Assembly (NCBI RefSeq): GCF_040412425.1
Contig: NC_089749.1
Span: forward strand, 38,341,570-38,405,569
DNA from: Macrobrachium rosenbergii
Taxonomy: Eukaryota > Arthropoda > Malacostraca > Decapoda > Palaemonidae
Direction: 5' to 3'
Length of the DNA: 64,000 bases
Below, in pieces: positions 1 to 10,925 of the stretch. How positions within the stretch are numbered: position 1 is the first letter of the stretch; each line of letters begins with the position of its first letter. The notes beneath the pieces were generated by a model, which was given only the letters and a program-made list of their open reading frames with translations, did no database searches and was not told the DNA's origin. The translations under genes were made by a program, and so were the position numbers.

Positions 1-470
1 GAGTATGCTTGTTTTCCTAGTCTGAACCCTAGGTAAGGGGAGAAGTTTCTCACAATCGGGACGTGATAATATGCGTCTGAAAGATCTATAGAGGTGGTGA
101 CTGCCCCACGGGGAAGTAGGGTTCGTACCTGCGAGACTGTAAGCATGCGAAACTTGTCGCATTGAATGTATAAGCTGAGACGAGACAGGTCCAGAATTAC
201 TCTTTGCTTGTCTGAGTCTTTTTTCGGGACACTCAACAGATGGCCTTGAAATTTCAAGCGTCTGACTTTCTTTATTGCCTTCTTTTGCAGAAGTTCTTTT
301 GCGAAGTCCAGTAAGTCTTTGGATGGATGTTGATGGAATCTGACTGGCGGAGGAGGCCCCTTGCCCCAGCTCCATCCCAGACCTTTGGAGATTATGCTGT
401 GGGCCCATGGGCTGAAGGTCCAATGGTCCCTGAAGAGATATAATCTCCCGCCTACCTGTGGGGTCTCACT
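1..470 (-). CDS. DIRS reverse transcriptase, N-terminal part (partial, open)
   Basis: On the minus strand a frame stays open from about 470 to base 1 and overlaps the last codons of the gag ORF in a different frame. It begins with a GGRLYLFRDHW motif, the hallmark entry of DIRS RTs. It continues through a VPKKDSDKQRVILDLS block and then SIDLSDAYYHV, whose first Asp is the first catalytic aspartate of the RT palm. It ends at the window edge in the PYLGFRLGK region. The YxDD box, RNase H and recombinase are not in view. The role would be cDNA synthesis of the element. No stop or frameshift was found in about 155 codons, unlike the other RT remnants here. Confidence 0.8.
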
Positions 471-2619
471 GATTGGGAGAGGCCTTACTTCCTCTGCTTC
501 CACGGCCTCCTCTTCCACGTGAGAGAGGTCTGGATGCTGCTCTACCTCTGTAGGCGGCTCTAGCCCTGTTTCCCCTCGCATGCCTATTGTAGCCCCGAAA
601 CGCCCCTTGGCTTTCAAACGAGGCGTTGAAAGCTGGGGACGTCACGAAGGCTGGCGGAGCAGAAGCTTGCTGAGCCGGCTGCATCAGTACGAACTGCTGC
701 TGAGGTTGTGACTTGGATGTAGAAGGCTGGCCGATCTGTGAGACCGGTACCGCCTGAAGCACTGTTTGAGCCTGAGGTTTCTTATAGCCCTGGAATCTCC
801 TGAACCTTTTCCTTTCCTTAGGTTGAGGTCCGGAGGTCTCAGAGAACTTCCTTTTGAAAGGAAGGCCCCAGCGAGAGCGAAGACTCTGGTTCGCTCTGGT
901 TCGCTCTGGGAAGAGGTTAGGTCCCCAGATAGAGCTCTTCATGAGTCTATTGGGCTCATGCCTGATGGTGGCATCTGCGAAGATGTGTTTCCGGCAGTTC
1001 TGTCTCGCAACCACAAAGTCATAAAGGTCCGATTGGAAGGATGCCAATAACAACTTCGTGAGGACCTGAAACAGAGGTTCATCATTATAAGCTAATGCCG
1101 TTACCTCTGAGATGGTGACGGAATGCAGGGAGCGACTCAACCTGCACTTAGCCTCAAACTCCGCCTTGAGCAGAGCCTCCGGAATTCTGGGAAGTTGCTC
1201 GCTGAACAGGGTGGAGGCACACTCGGGATCGAGTTTCCCCACCGTAAAAGTTGCCGGAGCTCCCAACCAACACTCCGAATCTCCGGGGAAGAGAAGGGAA
1301 GTAGGATCTGTCTCCTGGAGTTGAGGCATAGGCTTGCCATCTATCCCAGCCTGGAGGGTCAGCTCTGCAATCTTAGTAGTGCAGGGGGAAGAGATGGCGT
1401 CACCTACGGAGAACAATGTGAAACTTCCCTTAAAGGGAGTAAGTTTCGTGTTCTCGCACTCCCAGTCGGTGAGAGCGCGCATTAGGGTGGATTGAGCTTG
1501 GTCCCTGGGAAAGATGACTGTTTCCTTAGGGACCTTATCAGACCTAATCCAGGCTTCCTCAGTTAACCTGGCAAAGCCTGGATAGGGAGGCACTAGGTCG
1601 GCTGGAAAGAACTCCAGTTCTTCCAGACGATGAGTGGCCAAACCCTCAATGGTCAGTGTGCCATTATGCAGGGGAGCATGCAAGGCCAGCCGCCACGGGT
1701 TTCCCTTATCAAAGGGGGGCAGTTTGGAGGCATCCGGGACAACATGTGATTGTTGTGCTGCTCCGGATCGGATGAATCCGGAGAGCAAGCTTTCCTGGGC
1801 CTGCACCTTTTGTGCCAATGACAGCACTGACTCTCCGGAGGTCTGCAAGCTTGTGACAAGCTGAGTCGAAAGATCCTGTAGCCTAGCTTCTACCTTGGAG
1901 TCAATTCTCTGCATCAGCAGTTCGACAAAGGCCTCAGAGTCAAAGCTAGGCTGTGGGGGCTTAACCTTTGAATCTCTGGACCTCGACCCCTTAGAAGAGG
2001 GAGTAGCCTTACTTGAGGACGTCACCGGTTTGGGAGCCAGTGACGACCTAGAGGGAGCTGGCGGATTAGACCTTTGAGGTCGAGAGGACTTTGGTAAGTC
2101 CTTTTTCAGAGATTTCACCTTGGGCATAACAGACCAAGATCTGTCCCCAAGGTTAGCTGACTTTGTAAATCCCTGGAAGGAAGAGGAAGAAGAAGAAGGT
2201 GAACTAAATAGGGTTCTATCTAAACTAACCTCACCTGCCTCACTTACCACCCTACCTTCTACCTGTTGGTCATCCACGCTCATGGGTTCCAGGTGGATGT
2301 TGATAGCCGCCACCTCTCCGCACAGGTTGTCGTCTTGGGAGGGCTGCGTCTCTTGCCGGATCTTCTCGATGAGTGGGGCAGCCAACTCCCTCGGTAATGC
2401 GGCAGAGATCCGGGCACCTGGATAGAGGAGATTACAAATCTCCTCCGACAGCATGTAGGGGTTGCCAGACGCAACGTTCCTCCCAAATCCGCCGAACCAG
2501 GTCTTCAGGGCTGACAGTGAAGAGGCACGGATTGCTGGGTTAGACTGGAAGAGAAGGTAGGACTTACTGAAAATATTCTCCCAATTTTCGTATATATCCA
2601 TATGAGCCATCAATATCAA
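466..2619 (-). CDS. DIRS gag-like protein, intact 717-codon ORF
   Basis: A single uninterrupted ORF of 717 codons ends in TGA at 466-468 and overlaps the RT frame. The first half is a folded-looking N-terminus (about residues 1-100) followed by a Ser/Pro/Lys-rich linker (about 130-230). Around residues 290-560 lies a segment similar to the broken gag at 55066-55419 (shared pattern: tryptophan, glutamate, then an NxKxTP-like block). The C-terminus is basic, with RFRRFQGYKK, Gln-rich stretches and a final Arg/Gly-rich tail (GRGGRGSRG) likely to bind RNA. No CCHC knuckle is seen. It presumably packages element RNA. The first Met may not be the true start: a small Cys-rich ORF overlaps its 5' end and splicing or frameshifting could join them. 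Confidence 0.75.
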   Translation of the reverse strand: MILMAHMDIYENWENIFSKSYLLFQSNPAIRASSLSALKTWFGGFGRNVASGNPYMLSEEICNLLYPGARISAALPRELAAPLIEKIRQETQPSQDDNLCGEVAAINIHLEPMSVDDQQVEGRVVSEAGEVSLDRTLFSSPSSSSSSFQGFTKSANLGDRSWSVMPKVKSLKKDLPKSSRPQRSNPPAPSRSSLAPKPVTSSSKATPSSKGSRSRDSKVKPPQPSFDSEAFVELLMQRIDSKVEARLQDLSTQLVTSLQTSGESVLSLAQKVQAQESLLSGFIRSGAAQQSHVVPDASKLPPFDKGNPWRLALHAPLHNGTLTIEGLATHRLEELEFFPADLVPPYPGFARLTEEAWIRSDKVPKETVIFPRDQAQSTLMRALTDWECENTKLTPFKGSFTLFSVGDAISSPCTTKIAELTLQAGIDGKPMPQLQETDPTSLLFPGDSECWLGAPATFTVGKLDPECASTLFSEQLPRIPEALLKAEFEAKCRLSRSLHSVTISEVTALAYNDEPLFQVLTKLLLASFQSDLYDFVVARQNCRKHIFADATIRHEPNRLMKSSIWGPNLFPERTRANQSLRSRWGLPFKRKFSETSGPQPKERKRFRRFQGYKKPQAQTVLQAVPVSQIGQPSTSKSQPQQQFVLMQPAQQASAPPAFVTSPAFNASFESQGAFRGYNRHARGNRARAAYRGRAASRPLSRGRGGRGSRGSKASPNQ

Positions 2620-2827
2620 AAAGGAGACTAAAGGTTAGCAGTCTCCTATCACTTACCGACTCATCGGACACTAGCTCGTAAAGAGCGTAACAAATTTCAC
2701 AGCCGTCCGGGTGCCAAATGGTCAGGTCCCCAACATGCACTGCATAGCTGGAGTGCGAGCAGCACACCTCATGTCCGCAGGGTTGCTGGAGAACGGCCGA
2801 GCACCCTGGCTCCTGACAACGTACCAT
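2564..2827 (-). CDS. Small Cys/His-rich ORF upstream of DIRS gag, possible 5' exon
   Basis: This 87-codon ORF starts with MVRCQEPGC and holds Cys at 4, 9, 17, 22, 23, 43 and 46 and His at 19 and 25, a spacing that suggests zinc binding. It overlaps the gag start in another frame. A strong donor-like GTAAGT lies on the minus strand at 2651-2656 (last exon base 2657), and a TTTTCAG acceptor-like site lies at 2567-2573. The literal join would give a stop in this copy, so splicing is not proven. It is probably the N-terminal coding piece of the element's gag, but it could be unrelated. Confidence 0.4.
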   Translation of the reverse strand: MVRCQEPGCSAVLQQPCGHEVCCSHSSYAVHVGDLTIWHPDGCEICYALYELVSDESVSDRRLLTFSLLFDIDGSYGYIRKLGEYFQ

Positions 2828-3039
2828 CTGTAAGTGGAATGATGGTACATGAGTATCATTAAGGCAAGACCCGCCGGACTAAGTCCGGAGGCCACAGTTT
2901 ACCTTAACATAGATTATGGGTGATGATACATGCGAATCAACAAGGCAAAACCCGCCGGAACTGAGTCCGGCAGCAAAAGTCTAAAAACATAGATTATACT
3001 ACCGAATGGTTAACTACTATATGTATGTTATAAACAGGT

Positions 3040-3395
3040 ACTCTATGATACTCCGCCGTGATTAGTCACTGAAATCTCATTGTGTCTCATAATATGGGAT
3101 CGGCGGAGTAGGGGGGTCGCATATAGCCCCTTCTCAAACGCCCAGGGCGGAAACCATATAATGGAAACCGCCAAACAACCGTGACCCATATCCACCGGAG
3201 TGGTTAACTGAACAAAAAACAACGAAAGATCAGACTAGCCCCTTCTCGTAAAATGCATCCATGGGCGTGATTAGTCACTGAAATCTCATTGTGTCTCATA
3301 ATAAACCATATAATGGAAACCGCCAAACAACCGTGACCCATATCCACCGGAGTGGTTAACTGAACAAAAAACAACGAAAGATCAGACTAGCCAGG
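3040..3395. repeat. Imperfect direct duplication in DIRS 5' noncoding region
   Basis: The block starting CGTGATTAGTCACTG occurs at about 3057 and 3266. The block from AAACCATATAATGG to AGATCAGACTAGCC occurs at about 3150-3238 and 3302-3392. The second occurrence is shortened, so this is a local duplication with internal loss, placed between the element's 5' end and gag. Confidence 0.7.
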
Positions 3396-3849
3396 CAGAG
3401 AAGTGAATTCTAACATATCGTAACTGTTATTATGCATCCACGGGACAATGTTCGACGCTCCAGCTACTAACTACTAAAAGCAATTAGAAGCGAGCTAACG
3501 AAACACCGCCCGGAGGGGAAAGGTAGTTGAGTGGCGGAAACCTGGCGAATAGCGACCTGTCAGGTGGGTAGCACCCTCCGGAAGCCGACTATAACCTCCT
3601 TACGGGGGTGCCGAACGCAAGCGAACGGCTTTCCTCTTACGAGGATGTCGCTCAGGCAACGTCGCCAAATTCTAATCGTTAAGGTAAAAAAGTGGGGACT
3701 AGGCTACATACACGAAAATACGGAGTTAACTGATCCTAGCCTACCCTCCAAACACCAAAGCTTCTTGGCCTGGTCAGGAAGGCCAGGATTAATGCCACTG
3801 GTGTGGGGAGAGAAGGACCTACGTCCTAACTCAGCCACACTCCCCAAAA

Positions 3850-4105
3850 CTGAGATAGCTTGGTCAGGTGGCAAAATATGAAGTGAGGAGCCCTCTCACT
3901 AATCTAACCTTACCTTCCAAAAACCTAACGGCCTGGCCAGGTGGGCTAAATGTGAATGAGGAACTTGCTCACTAGCCTAACCTCACCTTCCAAAAACCTA
4001 ACAGCCTGGTCAGGTGGGCTAAGTGTGAACAGGGGAACTCCCTCACTAGCCTAACTTTCCCCCCCCAAAACCGTAAGACGGCCTGGTCAGGAGAGCTAGG
4101 TAGCC
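3850..4105. repeat. Tandem repeat of about 70 bp, 3-4 units
   Basis: Units share the core GCCTGGTCAGGTGGGCTAA followed by CTCACTAGCCTAACCT; cores sit near 3861, 3932, 4002 and 4080. It is part of the long noncoding leader of DIRS copy A. Confidence 0.7.
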
Positions 4106-5483
4106 TGAACATCGTGTAAGAGCACTGTCATGCCTAGCCTCGGTAGGTTAGGCTAGATAACTACCTTATATTAGAAATAAAACTACCTAGTATATGAATA
4201 ACCAAAATATATAAGTCAACCATTCGTGAAGTGGGCTAGCCTAGGATTAAACATATATAAATGCATACATAAATACATAATTGACTCGGCGGCAGAGAAG
4301 GTCCAGGAAACATGGGTTATATTGGTAACGTTAGGTACCAAAATGGCCTCCCCTGACACAGAATCACATGCATAAATTAATCCAAGAATGGACATGTCAT
4401 CCATCCTTGTACATATCAGCTATCATCATGATCAAATAATTTACACCATCGAGAAGGTACCAGCTCGCTGGTGGAGGAAGGAGACCGATAAAAAGACTCA
4501 AATTCTATTATCAGAAAAGGGTGAGCCTAGTTCTGCCATGATACCCGGTTCCTCATCTCCTACCAGCGACATGGTAAATTCTCCAATTAAGCTCCAAACT
4601 GAATGGAGTATAGATAAAAACTAGGAGAATTCGTTCTTTTAATAGAAAAGTTGAGATTGAAGGTCGAAAACGGGAAAGAGGCACACATACAGCCCACGCT
4701 CGGCTGCGTAACAGAACTGTTTACACTGGTAAACAATATTTACGTACAATTCATAATTACAATGCCTCTTGCGTTAAACAAACCAATCAGAAATAGTACT
4801 CAACTTAGATGGTTGGAAACTCTCGGTGGAAGACACGATGAGCTGCCAAAAAACAGAACACAATAACAAAGCAAAATGTTTACATGATCATGTAGCTTGT
4901 GCTAAAATTGGAATGAAAATGGCGGTCGCGTGGGCACCTAGTGGGTGAGCGGGAGGCAATCCTTGGTACGGCACACCCAAATTTGGGGCTTTGAGAATAG
5001 AGAGATCTATAGGATGAAGACCTGTGATAGTGGTGTCCACTCACCCCTAGTGCATACCGACACCATTATGGTGCTCGATCCGGGGGTAGTAACCCCGGCA
5101 TTGTGGATAGCTTTTTCTCTGGTATATTTAGCAATAGTTATACCTACAAATGTGTGCTATTGGAACCATTTCACTGGGTGACACAGGTCGAGCCCAGAAA
5201 AGACTTAGTACAGTAAGTTCTTGGTTTACATCCTACTTGACCTACATAGTTTTGTGGTTAGTCCTCACCATCTCCCATAAATTTATTAAAGAATTTTTTT
5301 CTGTCATTCTCTCTTTTTCAAATCCAAATTTCATACCTAAGCAACACTCAACATTCTTAGTCTTTTCCCAGCTTTAGTTTAACTGTGCCAGCCAAGTCTC
5401 GTCCCCAGCTAGTTAATGTGCTCAGAATTCAATGTACAGTACATTATAAAACCCTCAGTTCTCTCCCTCTCTCTCTCTCAGTA

Positions 5484-5844
5484 CAGGCGGTCCCCGGTTT
5501 ACGACGGGGGTTCCGTTCTTACGCCGCGTCGTAAACCGAAAATCGCCGTAAGCCGGAAAATCGTCGAAAATCGTCAAAAATCATAAAAAACCTTACTTTT
5601 AATGCTCTGGGTGCATTGAAAACGATGTAAACTGCATTATTATTGAGTTTTACATCAAAACCTTCAAATTATGATTATTCTGCCGTTTGGGGCCATATTT
5701 CTTCCGTCCGGATCGGCGTCACGACCGCGTCGTAACCCCGGAACATGCGTCGAAATGGGAAATCATTTCTGATGAATATATTTGAAAAGCGTTGTAACCT
5801 CGGAACGTCATAAGCCGGAACCGTCGTAAACCGGGGACTGACTG
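5484..5844. mobile_element. 361-bp MITE, family 1 (TA-flanked)
   Basis: The unit is bounded by terminal inverted repeats CAGGCGGTCCCCGGTTTACG and its near-complement, and is flanked by TA on both sides. It has no ORF. A second copy of exactly the same length lies in the opposite orientation at 50774-51134. The TA target and terminal CAG suggest a Tc1/mariner-pogo-type non-autonomous element. Confidence 0.8.
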
Positions 5845-5859
5845 TATATATATCCTTTA

Positions 5860-5938
5860 ATGAGAAAACCACAAAATATCAATAAAATGTTATTTCACTT
5901 ACAGAATCCATTTATACTGTACTTAGACTACGATGTCA

Positions 5939-6004
<66 letters not shown>

Positions 6005-6105
6005 ACATATATCCTTTAATGAAAAAAACACAGCAAAATATCAATAAAACATTATTTCACTTGCAGAATCCATTTATAATGTGCTTGGACTTTGATGTAA
6101 ACACC

Positions 6106-6192
<87 letters not shown>

Positions 6193-6335
6193 ATATATAT
6201 CCTTTAATGAGGAAACACAGCAAAATATGAGTAAAATGTTATTTCTTACAGAATCCATTTATACTGTGCTTAAACCTTGATGTACACACCTCAGTTTCTC
6301 CCTCTCTCTCAGTACACATATCCTTTAATAAAAAA
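5860..6335. repeat. Minisatellite built of about 110-bp units separated by (CT)n tracts
   Basis: A block beginning TATCCTTTAATGA and containing CAGAATCCATTTATA is repeated about four times (near 5850, 6006, 6190, 6310). The copies are separated by long (CT)n tracts at about 5943-6001 and 6110-6190 and a shorter one near 6296-6310. The microsatellite is therefore part of a larger repeating unit. Confidence 0.75.
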
Positions 6336-7086
6336 AATATAGCAATTAGTGAATACACAGTGTTGCCCTATGAAAAAAAGTGAATTAGTAATCATTTTAG
6401 ATACGGTCCACATAAAAATTCGCGAACTGGTGAAACTTCCCATGTAAAATTGAAAGATATGTTCACAAAAATCCACAACAAAGTGAAGCACATAAAAGTG
6501 GGGGTCCACTGTGTGTGCCGTATGTTTCCGTGAATAAGACCACCTTTAGATAAGACGAGGTCAAAAATTATGGAAAATTTTCATGAATTTACCTCATATC
6601 TGTAGTATAAGACGACTGCTAAATTAGAATACCATTTGTGGATAGGCTAGCTTTTGGTTATGTAAAGATGATGTTATTACAAATGATGTTTTACTTACTG
6701 TAACCTTAGAAATTCAAAATAAACAAAATACCAAAGCTGATTCTATATCATGTTTTTCCTACATGTCGCCTAAAAGGGAAAAGATTTTTTTTTTTTCATG
6801 TTTCATCACCAATAACAAACAACCTCTAACACCAATACAATAATTATTGTACATAATTATCATTTGTATGACTGAATTGTTCTAAGCAGTTGTATGTAAT
6901 CCAAAATTGTGTAATTTTTCACCAAAATGATAATGAATTTTCAATGAAAAATGAATATTATGCTATCCTAAATGTCATTACTACTGTAATTACACTACTG
7001 TTAAAATTTCTGTACGGTTACCGAAAGATAAAGGTTGCTGTGAGCACTACCATATGGAATTATTCCTCTAGTATGCCAATAATATA
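6336..7086. other. Unassigned intronic DNA
   Basis: AT-rich DNA with no convincing ORF. Segments such as GAATAAGACCACC and ATAAGACGA near 6530-6620 look like decayed transposon sequence, but I cannot place the family. Confidence 0.3.
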
Positions 7087-7290
7087 CAGTCAACTGTTGC
7101 TATTCATGGTCTTGCAATTCACGGACTCACCAATTTGCGGATTTTTTCTGTGGAACCTATCTATAAATTATTCGCAGGAAACTCCTATTCGAGGATTTTT
7201 CTATGGAACATATCTATAAATTATTCGCAAGAAACGCACCTATTTGCCAATTTTTTTTTTTTTTTTTGTAGAGCAATATTCTGTATTTTC
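7087..7290 (+). mobile_element. Isolated Tigger/pogo terminal segment (L type)
   Basis: This starts with a decayed terminal repeat (TACAGTCAACTG) followed by CGGACTCACCAATTTGCGG and ATTCGCAGGAAACTC. The same subterminal sequence occurs at 21201 and 40403. A 15-base poly-T near 7252 interrupts it, and no matching right end was identified. Confidence 0.5.
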
Positions 7291-7383
7291 ATATTGTTTC
7301 CTGTACTGTAATAGCATTAAATAATACTACAGTACATTGTAGTAATAAGATTAAAATAATAATACAGTAGTATAGTAATATTA

Positions 7384-7881
7384 AATACCCTTCTTCAGAA
7401 GGCACTTTGTCAGGGGTTTCAGGAGTCTGCATCATGTTGAGGTACTTGTACATTTCCACAAACATGGTATGATAGGGCTTCAGGAGATCTTTAAGGCCAT
7501 TTGAAAAATTACCAGAGCTTTCCTCAGAATGCTCCCATGCCTCTATCATTGTCTACAGCTCCTTGGCTTTCCTGAGAATTTTGTACAGGTCTTGAAATTC
7601 TTCAAAATCCTGCTCTGTCTGGGGGACAGAGAGTTCATGAAAAGGGCGAAGAGCTCTTCACCAAAGGCCATCAAAAGGCTTCTACCCTCTTCATATTCCT
7701 TCTCTATGAAAGAAACTGCACTATCTGTCACGCCACAAAGGGCTGCTACTTCCCCGTGACTTTTGCCCTCTCTTAACATAATTATGTCTACTTTCTCCTC
7801 ATTGGTCATTAACTATAACTTCCTCTAGCACTTAGGCTCTTTGCCAGAAGCCTTAGAAGAAGCAGGGCGTTTAGGAGGCAT
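7384..7881 (-). pseudogene. Internally deleted Tigger transposase remnant
   Basis: On the minus strand this begins with the same N-terminal start as Tigger copy 1 (ATG at 7881-7879, then Pro/Lys-rich KRPASSKASGKEPK). It meets an early stop, then continues as a helix-turn-helix (EEKVDIIMLREGKSHGEVAA). It then passes straight into a transposase C-terminal tail (PETPDKVPSEEG) with the catalytic core missing. It lies head-to-head with Tigger copy 1. It is non-functional, either as a deletion derivative or as two fused fragments. Confidence 0.6.
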
Positions 7882-10040
7882 CTTAGGGCACGATTCCAAA
7901 AAATATGATTAGTCCGTAGTTCTTTACACAAAACACACACAACCGAGAGATGCGCTCCTGGGTAGAGATCTTGGGTCATTTGTCTATATCAGTAATGTAC
8001 ACATACATACATACATAGGTATACACAGTACATACTGTATTGCACATAACACTGATACTCTGCACATACTGTATATTTTATAGGTATTTTGTTGTGTTGT
8101 AAGATGATTTTGAAATATTAAATTGTTTTAGGATGATACGTAGTAATGCATATCTTAAATATGTAGGTTGTAGTTTGTAGAGTGACGGGCATAGCACGTA
8201 CTAGGGTTATGTTTACATCTGTTGCGGTATACAGTATATTTTCGTGACTACTGTAAATACATTTTTTAATATGAAAAAAGATTTACTAATTTTCAAATAT
8301 TGCACGACTGTAATATATTATTGTAAACACAGCAAATTTGAATAAAAAAAATTTTTTTTTCTTAACAAATGTTCTAACGAAGCCAGCGATCCGAAGAGAA
8401 ATCTGGAGAAGGAAAATGCAAATTGGGAATTTGATACACCCAGGTGCAATGATACTCTACACTCAAAGCAGCTAATCCAGGGGCGCCATTCATTTTCCTT
8501 GGTGCCGATTGGCTAGACTCTCGAGACTTAGTATTGTGGAGATGGGATTGAGGGAGCCCGCATCATCGCATCTCAGCCAGTTCACTGCGTAGTACGTAGC
8601 ATCTTCTAATTAGTGTAATCGTGTATCTTTGTGTTTCATTTTAAATCTTTGTGGATCTCTGTCAATCGTGCCCTAAGATGCTTCCTAAATGCCCTGCTCC
8701 TTCTAAGGCTTCTGGCAAAGAGCCTAAACAAAAGAAAAAGGTCATGAGGCTCAAAGGGAAGGTAAAACTTCTGGATTTGTTGAAGGAAGGCGAGAGTTAT
8801 GCCACGGTAGCCTGCCATTTTAACTTGAATGAAAGTACCGTGAGGTACATCAAGAAGAAAGAGGTAGAGATATGAAAGGCTGTAAACATGAGCTTCATCG
8901 GTAGTGCAAAAACAGTTAAGATGGAATCTGCACTGGCATTTTGGATAAAGGACTGCCGTAAGAAGAACGTCCCTCTCAACTCCAACATCATTCACAACGA
9001 ATCAAGGCAACTGTACCAGCAGTTTTTGACTGCTACGGAAGTCGGCAACATACAGGCACAAGAAGGCGATGATACAGGAGAATTAGAATTCTCAGGCTTC
9101 GACGAACCCTGGGAAGAAGAGGAGGAGGAGGAAGAGCCACAAGCAGGACCATCATCAGCTCCTCAAGGTTTTCAGGCCAGCAAGGGGCAGTTCCACCAGT
9201 TTCAGAGGCGGTTCCAACTGAAGAATGTTTCTCTGCATGGGGAAGCAGCATCTGCAGATGTGGAAGTGGCCGCAAAATATCCGGAGACCTTCAAGAAAAT
9301 TTTAAAGGAGACGGGCTACCAACCAGAACAGTGTTCAATATGGACGAGACTGGCCTGTTCTGGAAGAAGATGCCATCCAGGACACACCTCATGCAGGATG
9401 AAGCCAAAGCCCCCAGATTCAAGGCCCAGAAGGATAGGGTTACCCTCATAATGTGTGGAAATGTGGCTGGCTTCATGCTGAAACCAGGCCTCATTTACAA
9501 GGCTGCAAACCCCAGGGCCCTCAAGAATAAGAAGAAGGGGTTGCTGCTTATTTTTTGGATGCACAACCCCAAGGCCTGGTTTGCCAAAGCCCTTACATAT
9601 AACTGGTTCATTCAGAGCTTCATCAACAAAGCCCTTACATCTAACTGATTCATCCTGAGCTTCATCCCTCAAGTTAGGCAATACCTGAATGACTTGGGCA
9701 TGGAGTTCAAGGTGTTGTTGAGTATGGATAATGCTGGTGGCTACCCTCTCAATCTTTATTACCAGGGAGTCCAGTTCGAGTTCCTCCCTGCCAACACCAC
9801 CTCTCTCCTCCAGCCTATGGACCGGGGCGTGATCTGTGCCTTCAAAGCACTCTACACCCGGAATTCCCTCGAGCATCTTGTGAATGCAATGGACACTAAC
9901 AGGGAATTTACACTGAAAGTGTATTGGTGTAAATTCAAGATTGCCACATTTGTCCGTTATCGATCGACCGTTGAAGGATATGAATCAGGAGACCATGAAC
10001 GTATGCTGGAAGAAGTTGTGACCAGAGTCTGTGCATGATT

Positions 10041-10925
10041 ATTGTGAGGTGTAATGGTTATTTTGGTAGAACAATCTTGTTCTGGTTGTTTCCTTGTTTC
10101 ACCTGCCCTCTTGTGTTTTTTTCTTGGTGGTGAGATGACATCTGTCACGGGGTGGTTGATAGCATTAGTCAGGTTTTGGGTGGCAGACAGATTGGTTCCT
10201 TGGTGACACTCAGCCAAGAAGGCAGCAGCAGCATGTTTTGACAGAGCAGTGGGAAGTCACTTTGTTGGGTGACAGGTGTGATGGACCTGTTTACTTAGGT
10301 GGGAGGATGAGGACCTCTACGTCCGTGTGTTTTGATTTCTTCAGTAGCAGCAAGACGATATTTCGACGGTAAAAGAATGTCTCGACGAGTCGGAGAATTC
10401 ATGTGTGTTGAGGATGTGTTCCCATTTTGAGAGCTAATTGTTGTTTTTGATGGTTCAACCGATTACGTCTGGTTATCTTTATCCTGGTGGGTGGTAAAAG
10501 ACTGCCTCGACAATTCTTCGGAATTTGTCAGTGTTTTTATTTTATGCTGCTTTGGTGATATGTGTCATTGTTATTGTTATGCTGCCTATTTTTGAGTTTC
10601 TTATTTATTTAATTGAGCATGTGTTATTTTGGTTATTATAGCGATTATTTATTTTATATTATTTAATGGTGTAGAGCAAGTGTATGGCTCTGGAAATGAT
10701 TTGCTGTTTGCATTTATATTTTGAAATTGATGTCTATTGATTTTTGATAGCTGCTGTTAAGCATTTATTTTCATTTATAAATGTTTATTGTTCTGTCTGT
10801 TGACTAATATAAATTATTTAATGATTCATTCATTTGGGTTTAAATGTTATTTATGTAAATGATCATTTCATGTGCTTTCACCACCCAGAGCCTGAACTCA
10901 CTAGTACATAATGTATATCATTTTG
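10041..10925. other. Unassigned first part of the insert in Tigger copy 1
   Basis: T-rich DNA without a supported ORF. A motif GGTAAAAGAATGTCTCGACG near 10370 recurs in altered form near 10494 (GGTAAAAGACTGCCTCGACA). It ends in ATAATAAAAGGATTTTGAC, which opens the DIRS terminal sequence. It could be a separate element or flanking DNA carried along. Confidence 0.3.

Larger units (their letters stand above)
1..5205 (-). mobile_element. DIRS-type retrotransposon copy A, 5' half (cut by window edge)
   Basis: Read on the minus strand, this stretch starts near 5205 with a diverged form of the terminal sequence that recurs at five other places in the window (TCTCTGGTAT, CACTGGGTGACAC). It continues through about 2.4 kb of repeat-rich noncoding DNA, then a gag-like ORF (466-2619), then an open reverse transcriptase frame that runs off the left edge. 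Element type is inferred from the DIRS-style RT entry motif and from gag similarity to the other DIRS copy at 51606-59645. Gag and RT are both open, so this is the best-preserved DIRS 5' half here. The 3' half with recombinase lies outside the window. Confidence 0.75.

Noticed and set aside
5860..6258. Ser-Leu or Arg-Glu repeat ORFs in (CT)n and (GA)n tracts (also 29772-30323)
   Set aside because: Microsatellite artefacts on both strands.
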